From ARS1285 sp038045965 (lineage in GTDB: Archaea; Nanobdellota; Nanobdellia; Pacearchaeales; GW2011-AR1), in the NCBI GenBank assembly GCA_038045965.1, contig JBBSXD010000026.1, forward strand, positions 1 through 11,614: 11,614 nt of DNA, given 5' to 3'. Made by a program: the position numbers and the translations under genes. The notes below the pieces were generated by a model. It did no database searches, was not told where the DNA came from, and saw only the letters and a list, made by a program, of their open reading frames with translations. Shown here in pieces: positions 4,921-11,566 of the stretch (the first letter of the stretch is position 1; each line of letters opens with the position of its first letter).

Positions 4921-5913
4921 TCACACAATCTTCTTAGCCTTCAAAATACTAATATAATTATTAAGATATATTTTAGCCTTATTAGTAATTTCTCCCGTAT
5001 AAATCATAAAAGCAGGCAACGGAACAGACTGAGCATCACTAAGTAATTTTTTAAAATCATCCTCGCTAATTAACTTTTTATCTTTCGCTTGAGTAAAGAA
5101 ATTAACTGGCCCTAATTCAGACTTAATTTGAACAATACAGTTATATTCCTTATTTTTGTAATCTTTCTCCTCAACAATCTTAATTCCTTTACTCTCCAAG
5201 AAACTCAAAACTTTTTTAACAAAATCAGATTTAGTTTTCTCTTTTTTATCTTCATCTTTAATTATAAGCGGATTGTTAAAACTTTCTTCTATTTTTTCTT
5301 TTACTTTAACAATAGATTTTTTTCTCAATGATTTAATTAAATTATCTTCTTTAGTTTTAATTTCAATTTCTATGTTATCATTAACATTTTCTTCAGTTTT
5401 CTTATCAATTTTTACTTCATTTTTCTCTTCAACATTCTTATCTTTTTTTTCTTGATTTTCTTCTTCTAATTTTTTATCTTCTTGCTTGCCATTAAAAATC
5501 TCATTCAATTCTTCTTCAGAAACAGAAAAAAATTTCCAATAAATTTCATCTCCTATCTTAAATCCATATGAAAAATCTTTAATAGACCTCAAAGCTACTC
5601 TAATAACCGGATCCTGGTCATTATCTTTAAGAACTTTATGTTGTTTTAATAGCATATAAGCTTCTGCTTCTCTTGGATGTAAATATTTATAATAATTTTC
5701 AAGTTTTTTTTGTTGTCCTTCTATATAATATAATGGACTTCCTCCAACTTTTAAATTGCTAACTCTTATATCATTCTGATTAACCAGTTCAGATAAAAAA
5801 GCTGAAACAAACAAACTAGTTATGCCAACAGATTTAGCTATATTTATAGGTAGACTCGGACCCTTCTCATTTAACAAATTAATTATCTTTTTATGAATCT
5901 CTACTGCATCCAT
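4921..5913 (-). CDS. Winged-helix protein with charged linker and possible restriction-nuclease-like C-domain
   Basis: A 330-residue protein in three parts. Residues 1-65 form a winged helix-turn-helix (INIAKSVGITSLFVSAFLSE, then wing VSNLKVGGSPLYYIEG). Residues 66-140 form a second small alpha/beta unit with YLHPREAEAYMLLKQHKVL and PVIRVALRSIKDF. A Lys/Glu-rich low-complexity linker follows (about 141-230). The C-domain (231-330) reads CIVQIKSELGPVNFFTQAKD then PAFMIYTGEI. That strand/helix pattern resembles a restriction-endonuclease-like fold, but a clear PD-(D/E)xK triad is missing (QAK replaces ExK), so it may be degenerate. I associate this layout with proteins conserved in DPANN archaea; the role is unknown, perhaps DNA binding. 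The start ATG 5913 is 24 bases below CTTATTAAG (5933-5941). Confidence 0.75.
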   Translation of the reverse strand: MDAVEIHKKIINLLNEKGPSLPINIAKSVGITSLFVSAFLSELVNQNDIRVSNLKVGGSPLYYIEGQQKKLENYYKYLHPREAEAYMLLKQHKVLKDNDQDPVIRVALRSIKDFSYGFKIGDEIYWKFFSVSEEELNEIFNGKQEDKKLEEENQEKKDKNVEEKNEVKIDKKTEENVNDNIEIEIKTKEDNLIKSLRKKSIVKVKEKIEESFNNPLIIKDEDKKEKTKSDFVKKVLSFLESKGIKIVEEKDYKNKEYNCIVQIKSELGPVNFFTQAKDKKLISEDDFKKLLSDAQSVPLPAFMIYTGEITNKAKIYLNNYISILKAKKIV

Positions 5914-5932
5914 AAAAAAATATAATAAAAAA

Positions 5933-5995
5933 CTTAATAAGGTTTATTATATCCAAGATTTAACAAAAAAATCAATAACCCAAGGTTTATATACT
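5933..5995. promoter_or_regulatory. Divergent promoters between the winged-helix protein and the 225-residue unknown
   Basis: Minus-strand CTTATTAAG (5933-5941) serves the winged-helix gene, and plus-strand TTTATATACT (5986-5995) serves the gene at 6028, which would have a short leader of about a dozen bases. AAGGTTTAT occurs twice in the same orientation, about 42 bases apart (around 5939 and 5982), overlapping or abutting both boxes; a shared regulator is possible but unproven. Confidence 0.45.
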
Positions 5996-6027
5996 AACTT
6001 TTGTAAACGAAATCTCAAAAAAACAAA

Positions 6028-6705
6028 ATGAAAAATGTAAAATATAATCCCAGAAATAAAAGAATAGAAGCGAAGATAGATGGGGCTACGTTAAACCTTA
6101 ATCCAGTAATTAGAACTCTCCATTCAATTGGAAATGATATTATTGAAAAAAGAAAGAAAAGAAATTATATTCAGATAATCCACCATGATAATTATAGGAT
6201 GGTATGCCCTTATCAATTGCATGGAACTGCATCAATGGCTTCTTATGAATTCAGAGAAAGAATTCCCAATATAAATCCAGAAATAGTAAATTTTGCATCA
6301 ACAGAAATAGGATTAGGACATATTTCTATATTAAATATGGACAGAAAAAAACATGAAGAACAAATATTAAGAGCATTAGATGATATAGGAAAAACATGGC
6401 TTTATACAGAAAATAAAGAAGAAGCGGAAGCTCAGATAAAAAAATACGGAATACCTTTATTAATTTCTACAAAAGAAATTTCTGAAGAAGAAAGATTAAA
6501 AAAATTTAGATCTGATCATATTTTCATAGATGAAACATCTCTGATAAAAGAAACTTTGGATGCATACGATAAAGCTATGCTAAAAAAAGAACATGAAAAC
6601 AAAGAAAGATATCAAAGCTTTGGATTAGATGATTTATCTCTTGGAGTTGGTTTAAATCTTTATCAATCAGGATTAGTTCCTATAAAATTATATGAAGATA
6701 ATTAG
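6028..6705 (+). CDS. Conserved-looking soluble protein, function unknown
   Basis: A 225-residue soluble protein I cannot assign. The N-terminus (MKNVKYNPRNKRIEAKIDG) looks like a small beta unit. The middle carries MVCPYQLHGTASMASYEFRE (residues about 53-72) and ASTEIGLGHISILNMDRKKH, the most motif-like segments, rich in His, Gly and Ser. The second half is mainly charged helix (about 108-195) and ends in a hydrophobic DLSLGVGLNLYQSGLVPIKL. There is no signal peptide and no membrane segment. The initiating ATG follows a classic TTTATATA box and a short leader without Shine-Dalgarno. Its TAG overlaps the TAA of the opposing gene by two bases. Possible DPANN-specific family; no pathway inferred. 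Confidence 0.7.
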   Translation: MKNVKYNPRNKRIEAKIDGATLNLNPVIRTLHSIGNDIIEKRKKRNYIQIIHHDNYRMVCPYQLHGTASMASYEFRERIPNINPEIVNFASTEIGLGHISILNMDRKKHEEQILRALDDIGKTWLYTENKEEAEAQIKKYGIPLLISTKEISEEERLKKFRSDHIFIDETSLIKETLDAYDKAMLKKEHENKERYQSFGLDDLSLGVGLNLYQSGLVPIKLYEDN

Positions 6706-7223
6706 ATTTCATCTTTTAATCTTTCATAAACATTTTTTATTGTCTGTCTAAATGGGCTCATTTCATCCCAATCTCCTATAAACCGAAAATAACTAGGACA
6801 AAACTTCATAAGTAGAGCATAATCAGAAATTGAAACATCCAATTTTCCATCTTCCAATATATCTAATGAATCTTTTCTAATAACCATTTTATAATCATTG
6901 TCTGCTCCTCTAAATTCAGATATACCCCAATTATTTAAATCGGTATTTACTCCATTTTCACCTTTTAATGATTTAGGTAATTTTAAACTAGTATGAATAA
7001 CACTATCAATAAGATTATTTAATTTATTTGTACTTACTTCTTCTAATTTTGATATAGAATCTGGTAATTCTATTTGCTGAAATAAATTTCCATGCCCAAA
7101 CTGTTTATATGCATACCAGCAAACAATGGGCATCTGAACAATAAAATCTCTGCCATAATTTCTAGAACTATTTCCTATATCTAAAATTATATCCCCCCTA
7201 TATATTTTAAAATCATAACCCAT
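6702..7223 (-). CDS. Hypothetical soluble protein, function unknown
   Basis: A 173-residue protein of no family known to me. It starts MGYDFKIYRGDIILDIGNSS and contains an aromatic-rich segment (VQMPIVCWYAYKQFGHGNLF, residues 29-48), a charged middle and the end SDYALLMKFCPSYFRFIGDW followed by a helical tail. There is no signal or membrane helix. ATG 7223 is about 24 bases below a minus-strand TATA-like TTTAAATG (7243-7250), so it is probably leaderless. It converges on the preceding plus-strand gene with interlocking stop codons at 6702-6705 and diverges from leucyl-tRNA synthetase through a 74-base gap. Codon and base use are like the neighbours, so recent transfer is not indicated. Confidence 0.65.
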   Translation of the reverse strand: MGYDFKIYRGDIILDIGNSSRNYGRDFIVQMPIVCWYAYKQFGHGNLFQQIELPDSISKLEEVSTNKLNNLIDSVIHTSLKLPKSLKGENGVNTDLNNWGISEFRGADNDYKMVIRKDSLDILEDGKLDVSISDYALLMKFCPSYFRFIGDWDEMSPFRQTIKNVYERLKDEI

Positions 7224-7242
7224 TTAATCTTAAATAAAATCG

Positions 7243-7279
7243 CATTTAAAAAAATATCTGAAGCAAAAACTTAAAAGTA
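7243..7279. promoter_or_regulatory. Divergent promoters: unknown gene (-) and leucyl-tRNA synthetase (+)
   Basis: Minus-strand TTTAAATG (7243-7250) is about 24 bases before ATG 7223. Plus-strand CTTAAAAGTA (7270-7279) is about 24 bases before ATG 7298. No T-box-like leader fits in this 74-base gap, so synthetase expression is probably set at the promoter. Confidence 0.45.
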
Positions 7280-7297
7280 TATTATATATATTAAAGT

Positions 7298-10200
7298 ATG
7301 AATAAAAATAATTTCCAAAGTATAGAAAAAAAATGGCAAAATAAATGGGAAAAGGAGAAAATTTTTAAACCAAAAAGTTCTGGAAAGAAATTTTACAATT
7401 TGGAAATGTTTCCTTATCCTTCAGGTTCTGGTTTGCATATGGGACATGCTCTTAATTATACTATTGGAGATATTCAAGCCAGAATAAAAAGAATGCAGGG
7501 ATTTTCTGTATTTTATCCAATGGGTTATGATTCCTTCGGACTTCCAGCAGAAAATGCTGCAATACAAGCAAAAACTCACCCTAAAATATATACAGAAAAA
7601 GCAATTAAAAATTTTATAAAACAACAAAAATCATTAGGATTAAGTTATGACTGGGATAAATTAATAAAAACTTCCTCCAAAGAATATTATAAATGGAATC
7701 AATATTTCTTTTTAAAATTTTTAGAAAAAGGATTAATTTATAGAAAAAAATCCTCCGTTAATTGGTGTAATAAATGCAACACAGTATTAGCAAATGAACA
7801 AGTACAAAACGGAAAATGCTGGCGCCATACAGAAAATAAAGTACAGATAAAATTATTGGAGCAATGGTTCATAAAAACAACAAAATATGCTGAAGAACTT
7901 CTTAACTTAGATAATTTAAATTGGCCAAATAGAATTAAATCTATGCAAAAAAATTGGATTGGAAAAAGTCATGGAACTGAAATTTTGTTTGAATTTGAAA
8001 ATCCTGATGAGAAAAGAAAAATAAATTGTATAATTATTCATGGTTGTCCCTCTAATGTTGAAAAAGCTATGAATCCAGAAACAAGAACTTATGATAAGAA
8101 CTGGATTCCATGGATTAAAAAAGAGTTAACTAAAAGAGGCATAAATACAACAACCCCTTTAATGCCAGAGCCTTGGAAATCAGACTATAATAAATGGAAA
8201 GGAGAATTTGAAAAATTAAAGATTAATGAAAATAGCGTTTTAATCGGACATAGCTGCGGATGTTCTTTTTTAGTTCGCTGGTTAGGAGAAACAAAAAAAA
8301 TAGTTAATAAATTAATACTTGTGGCTCCTGCTAAAATTACAAATAAAGAAGATAGAAAATCTTTTTATGAATATACAATTGATAAGACAATTAAAGAAAG
8401 AGTTAAAGATTTTATAATTTTTACTGCTGATAATGAAGAAAATAGGCATAGAAAAAGTGCTAAAATATTTAATGAAGCTTTAGATGGAAAATTAATTGAA
8501 CTAAAAGGAAGGGGGCATTATGTTTTAGATGATATGAAAACTGAAGAATTTCCTGAATTATTAAAAGAAATAATTTCAAAAGAAAAATGGAAAATTTTCA
8601 CAACTAGACCGGATACTATTTACGGAGTCAGTTTTATGGTAATTTCTGCTCAGCATCAAAAATTAAATCAATTAGTAACCAAAGAACAAAAAAAAGAGGT
8701 TGAGAAATTTTTTAGGAAAATAAAATCAGTATCAAAAAAAGATACTATAGATTTAGAAAAAGAAGGAGTTTTTACTGGAAGTTATGCCATAAATCCTTTA
8801 ACGAAAGAAAAAATACCAGTATACATAGGTAATTTTGTAGTTGCTGATTATGGTTCAGGAATGATAATGGGAGTACCCTCCCATGATCAAAGAGATTTTG
8901 AATTCGCAAAAAAGTATAACATTTCAATAAAAATAGTTGTACAGCCTGAAGAATTTAATCTTAACATAAAAAATATGACACAAGCTTATACCAAAAATGG
9001 AATTCTAATAAATTCAGATATATTTAATGGCTTAGATAATAATAAAGCAAAAGAAGAGATTACTAAATATTTGGAAAAAAATAATTTGGGAAATCAAACT
9101 ATTCAATATAAATTAAGAGATTGGCTTATCTCTAGACAAAGATATTGGGGGACACCAATTCCAATTATTTATTGTAATGATTGTGGCATTATTCCAGTTC
9201 CTGAAAAAGATTTACCAATAGAATTGCCTGAAAAAGTAAAATTCGGAAAAGGAAATCCTCTTGAAACTAATAAAAAATTTCTTAATGTAAAATGTCCTAA
9301 ATGTAATAAATTATCAAAGAGAGAAACTGATACAATGGATACTTTTTTTGATTCTAGTTGGTATTTTTTAAGATTTATTGATTCAAATAATAATAAAAAA
9401 CCTTTTGAAACAAATTTAGTTAATTTTTGGATGCCCGTAGATCAATATATAGGTGGAGCTGAACATGCTTGTATGCATTTAATATATGCAAGATTTTTCA
9501 CTAAAGCTCTTAGAGATCTTAATTTCCTAAAATTCGATGAACCTTTCATAAAATTGTTTAATCAAGGTATGTTGCATGCCGAAGATGGAACAAAAATGTC
9601 TAAATCTGCAAATAACATTATAGACCCTCTAAAAATAATAAAAAAATATTCTGCGGATTCTCTTAGATTATTTTTAGTTTCTGTAGCTGGTTCTGACAGC
9701 GACTTTAATTGGAGCGAAAAAGGAATATTATCTTCATTCAAATTGATAAATAAAATTTATGAAACAATTAAAAATAAAAAATCTTCAAAATCTTCAAAAA
9801 GATTCCAAAGTAAATTACATAAATCTATAAAAGAAATAACCTTGGACATTGAGAATTTTAAATATAATATAGCAGTAATAAAAATAAGAGAATTACTGGA
9901 AATATTTTCAGAAGAAGAAACTAGCAAAGAAGATATAGAAAATCTAATAAAATTAATAAGTCCTTTCTGCCCCCATATTTCAGAAGAGCTTTGGGAAAAT
10001 CTAGAAAAGAAAAATTTTGTTTCATTGGAATCTTGGCCAATATATTCAGAAGAATTAATAGATAAAGATATAGAAAAACAAGATCAGATAATATCTAATA
10101 CCCTATCAGATATAAATAATATTATAAATTTAATAAATGAAAAACAGAAAAAGCGAGCAAAGAAAATATATTTATATGTAATTCCAAATGAATTATTAAT

Positions 10201-10336
10201 TTTTAACGAAAATAAGATCTCAAATAAGCTGAATCTTCCAGTAAAAATTTTTACAGTTAATGATAATAATAAATATGATCCCGAAAATAAATCAAAAAAG
10301 GCAAAACCTGGAAAACCAGGAATTTATATAGAATAA
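7298..10336 (+). CDS. leuS: Leucyl-tRNA synthetase, bacterial type, with an inserted alpha/beta hydrolase
   Basis: A 1012-residue class I synthetase that charges tRNA-Leu in the cytoplasm. Signatures: HMGH (47-50); NWCNKC...CWRH zinc site (C157, C160, C174, H177); CP1 editing motifs TTRPDT (435-440), GSGMIMGVPSHDQRD (519-533, final Asp matching the editing Asp345 of E. coli); DWLISRQRYWGTPIP (608-622); second zinc site (C626, C629, C666, C669); DTMDTFFDSSWYFLR; KMSKS (766-770); anticodon-domain SPFCPHISEELWE. TVLANEQV and the zinc layout are bacterial-type, but the C-tail ends KKAKPGKPGIYIE, unlike the standard bacterial C-domain. No E. coli-style leucine-specific insert precedes KMSKS. About 190 extra residues (roughly 240-430) form a complete serine hydrolase, described separately; without them the length is near 820, normal for the family. 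All catalytic motifs are intact and the frame is unbroken. Confidence 0.97.
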   Translation: MNKNNFQSIEKKWQNKWEKEKIFKPKSSGKKFYNLEMFPYPSGSGLHMGHALNYTIGDIQARIKRMQGFSVFYPMGYDSFGLPAENAAIQAKTHPKIYTEKAIKNFIKQQKSLGLSYDWDKLIKTSSKEYYKWNQYFFLKFLEKGLIYRKKSSVNWCNKCNTVLANEQVQNGKCWRHTENKVQIKLLEQWFIKTTKYAEELLNLDNLNWPNRIKSMQKNWIGKSHGTEILFEFENPDEKRKINCIIIHGCPSNVEKAMNPETRTYDKNWIPWIKKELTKRGINTTTPLMPEPWKSDYNKWKGEFEKLKINENSVLIGHSCGCSFLVRWLGETKKIVNKLILVAPAKITNKEDRKSFYEYTIDKTIKERVKDFIIFTADNEENRHRKSAKIFNEALDGKLIELKGRGHYVLDDMKTEEFPELLKEIISKEKWKIFTTRPDTIYGVSFMVISAQHQKLNQLVTKEQKKEVEKFFRKIKSVSKKDTIDLEKEGVFTGSYAINPLTKEKIPVYIGNFVVADYGSGMIMGVPSHDQRDFEFAKKYNISIKIVVQPEEFNLNIKNMTQAYTKNGILINSDIFNGLDNNKAKEEITKYLEKNNLGNQTIQYKLRDWLISRQRYWGTPIPIIYCNDCGIIPVPEKDLPIELPEKVKFGKGNPLETNKKFLNVKCPKCNKLSKRETDTMDTFFDSSWYFLRFIDSNNNKKPFETNLVNFWMPVDQYIGGAEHACMHLIYARFFTKALRDLNFLKFDEPFIKLFNQGMLHAEDGTKMSKSANNIIDPLKIIKKYSADSLRLFLVSVAGSDSDFNWSEKGILSSFKLINKIYETIKNKKSSKSSKRFQSKLHKSIKEITLDIENFKYNIAVIKIRELLEIFSEEETSKEDIENLIKLISPFCPHISEELWENLEKKNFVSLESWPIYSEELIDKDIEKQDQIISNTLSDINNIINLINEKQKKRAKKIYLYVIPNELLIFNENKISNKLNLPVKIFTVNDNNKYDPENKSKKAKPGKPGIYIE
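8015..8587 (+). other. RBBP9/YdeN-type alpha/beta hydrolase domain inserted in LeuRS CP1 editing domain
   Basis: LeuRS residues about 240-430. Hydrolase signs in order: first strand and oxyanion loop CIIIHGCPSN (244-253); WIPWIKKELTKRGINTTTPL; nucleophile elbow LIGHSCGCSFLVRW with Ser319 in GHSxG (317-321); strand LILVAPAKI; acid strand FIIFTADNE with Asp378; and GRGHYVLDDM with His407, then EEFPELLKEI. That is the full Ser-Asp-His triad and the full length of a standalone RBBP9/YdeN-like protein, a family of small serine hydrolases with few known substrates. Just upstream, LeuRS reads GKSHGTEILFEFE, and just downstream WKIFTTRPDT, so the insert sits between two strands at the root of CP1. 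Codon use matches the rest of the gene. There are no intein or intron splice signatures. Catalytic competence is inferred from the residues. Confidence 0.92.
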
Positions 10337-10374
10337 CAATAATTTTTAAATAGTTAAATTTAATAGTAATTTCA

Positions 10375-10911
10375 ATGAATTTAGATTACAAAGTTGATGG
10401 GTATTATTTTGATAACGGAAAAAAAGGTTTTTATTCTGGAAAGATAGATTTAATTTCAGACAACAGAATAATTGGATTAATAGAAGATCAAGATTATAAA
10501 CATGAAGGAAAGAGATTTATTATTGGATTTTATTATAATAATCCCATACAAAGTATAATTTTTATAAAAACTCCTAAAATTGAAGAAACAACTAAAAGAA
10601 TTTTTCTATATTCATTAACAAATAATAAGTTTGATACAGAAAATTTTGATGGGATATATGAAGGATTTTGGATAGGAATTGAACCAGATTTAGATGGAGA
10701 AATGAGTAAATTACTAAAAATTAATCAGATGTCTTATGAACTAAAAAAGATATTAAAACAAAAACCTACTCTAGAATCTTTAGATAAACTAAAGAACATA
10801 GATTCATATTTATTAAAAATAAATTATTTTAAAGAGATAACATTAAATATATTAGATTCAATCCCATCTGTTTTTAAGGAAAGATCTAAACTATTAATTT
10901 CAAAAGTTTAA
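10375..10911 (+). CDS. Hypothetical soluble protein, function unknown
   Basis: A 178-residue protein without a recognisable family. The N-terminal 100 residues look beta-rich, with alternating aromatic and glycine turns (KVDGYYFDNGKKGFYSGKID, then RFIIGFYYNN and NFDGIYEGFWIGIEPD). The C-terminal 75 residues are helical and amphipathic, with leucine and isoleucine spacing (LKKILKQKPTLESLDKLKNI). A beta-barrel plus helical bundle is a reasonable reading but not a named fold. No signal or membrane segment is present. ATG 10375 is 38 bases after the leuS stop and about 27 bases from a TATA element TTTTTAAATAG (10343-10353), so it has its own promoter and is not simply a leuS operon member. Confidence 0.65.
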   Translation: MNLDYKVDGYYFDNGKKGFYSGKIDLISDNRIIGLIEDQDYKHEGKRFIIGFYYNNPIQSIIFIKTPKIEETTKRIFLYSLTNNKFDTENFDGIYEGFWIGIEPDLDGEMSKLLKINQMSYELKKILKQKPTLESLDKLKNIDSYLLKINYFKEITLNILDSIPSVFKERSKLLISKV

Positions 10912-10953
10912 TCTAGAAAATATTTATATACTAATTAATTTTAATACAAACAA

Positions 10954-11337
10954 ATGAGACCTATAGAATTAATTGCACTTATTTTCATATCTTTCTCTTT
11001 ATTAAAAATAATTATTATAGTTTTTAACAAAAAATTTTGGATTGATAATGTTACTAAAAGAATACTAAAAAATGCTCATTTGTTCAGTTTTATCTGTCTG
11101 GTTTTATCATTAATTACATTATATTATTTATTAAAAGAATTGACTATATCTCAAATAATTGCTTCTATGACTTTTGCAATTCTTCTTATAGGATTTGGAA
11201 TTCTTACTCATGTAAAAGAACTTTCAATTTCTATAGACAAAATACAAAAAGAAAAAGATATAATTAAGAAATCATTAATTTACATAATAATCTGGTTGAT
11301 TATTCTTCTTTGGGGATTAAAAGAGATTATCGCATAA
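10954..11337 (+). CDS. Four-helix integral membrane protein, function unknown
   Basis: A 127-residue hydrophobic protein with four predicted helices at about 5-24, 42-60, 66-87 and 107-125. The linkers are short and basic (FNKKFWIDNVTKRILKN between helices 1 and 2; HVKELSISIDKIQKEKDIIK between 3 and 4), which by the positive-inside rule puts both on the cytoplasmic face with both termini outside. No catalytic or transport motif is seen. The ATG at 10954 is about 26 bases downstream of TTTATATACT (10923-10932), a strong archaeal box, so it is probably a leaderless single-gene transcript. It converges on the zinc-ribbon gene with a gap of 9 bases. Confidence 0.65.
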   Translation: MRPIELIALIFISFSLLKIIIIVFNKKFWIDNVTKRILKNAHLFSFICLVLSLITLYYLLKELTISQIIASMTFAILLIGFGILTHVKELSISIDKIQKEKDIIKKSLIYIIIWLIILLWGLKEIIA

Positions 11338-11346
11338 TGTTTAAAA

Positions 11347-11502
11347 TCATCTATAATTTTCATCTCTTTTTCTAAGAGTATAATCACACTTAGAATTGCT
11401 ACATTTCCATTTCTCAAAAACATCTTCTTTAAATGAAAAAGGCAATAAATGACCATTTCCACATTCGGGACATCTCGGAAACAAACAAATTTCTTCCACC
11501 AT
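11347..11502 (-). CDS. 51-residue zinc-ribbon protein
   Basis: A minus-strand frame from ATG 11502 to TGA 11347-11349. The protein has a treble/zinc-ribbon layout: PRCPECGNGHLL (Cys11, Cys14), then about 19 residues, then WKCSNSKCDYTLR (Cys34, Cys39), giving CxxC and CxxxxC as a four-cysteine zinc site. Similar ribbons occur as single-domain archaeal proteins and as C-terminal domains of topoisomerases and transcription factors; function here is unknown, perhaps nucleic-acid or protein binding. The start is well supported by GGAGG centred 7-8 bases before the ATG, the only clear Shine-Dalgarno in the window, and a TATA box upstream. A longer frame on the same strand (11280-11462) overlaps it out of register and is its shadow. 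Confidence 0.8.
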   Translation of the reverse strand: MVEEICLFPRCPECGNGHLLPFSFKEDVFEKWKCSNSKCDYTLRKRDENYR

Positions 11503-11505
11503 TTT

Positions 11506-11512
11506 CTCCTCC
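11506..11512 (-). promoter_or_regulatory. Strong Shine-Dalgarno of the zinc-ribbon gene
   Basis: Minus-strand GGAGGAG sits three bases before ATG 11502, with GGAGG at five-base spacing. It decides the start and shows that this message, unlike the likely leaderless ones around it, has a 5' leader. Confidence 0.8.
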
Positions 11513-11557
11513 TATTTTTAATTTATAGCTATAATTAAAACTATCAAAATAAAGCAA

Positions 11558-11566
11558 TTATATAAA
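11558..11566 (-). promoter_or_regulatory. TATA box of the zinc-ribbon gene
   Basis: Minus-strand TTTATATAA predicts a start site near 11535, giving a leader of about 33 bases that carries the Shine-Dalgarno. Confidence 0.5.

Noticed and set aside
5128..5455. Two Phe/Ser-rich plus-strand frames
   Set aside because: They are the reverse complement of the Lys/Glu-rich linker of the winged-helix gene; TTT/TTC runs give artificial hydrophobic frames.
7421..7627. 68-codon minus-strand frame inside leuS
   Set aside because: It is antisense to the highly conserved HMGH region of leuS and shows no features of its own.
8015..8587. Intein, intron or mobile-element insertion in leuS
   Set aside because: There are no splice-junction residues, no LAGLIDADG or HNH motifs and no terminal repeats, and the extra segment is a full hydrolase domain with intact triad sitting between secondary-structure elements.
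10307..10320. CCTGGAAAACCAGG hairpin near the end of leuS
   Set aside because: It encodes the conserved PGKPG tail and has no U-run, so it is not a convincing terminator.
11280..11462. 60-codon minus-strand frame
   Set aside because: It overlaps the zinc-ribbon gene out of register, lacks a ribosome site and has no recognisable protein pattern; the 51-residue frame has paired cysteines and a Shine-Dalgarno.
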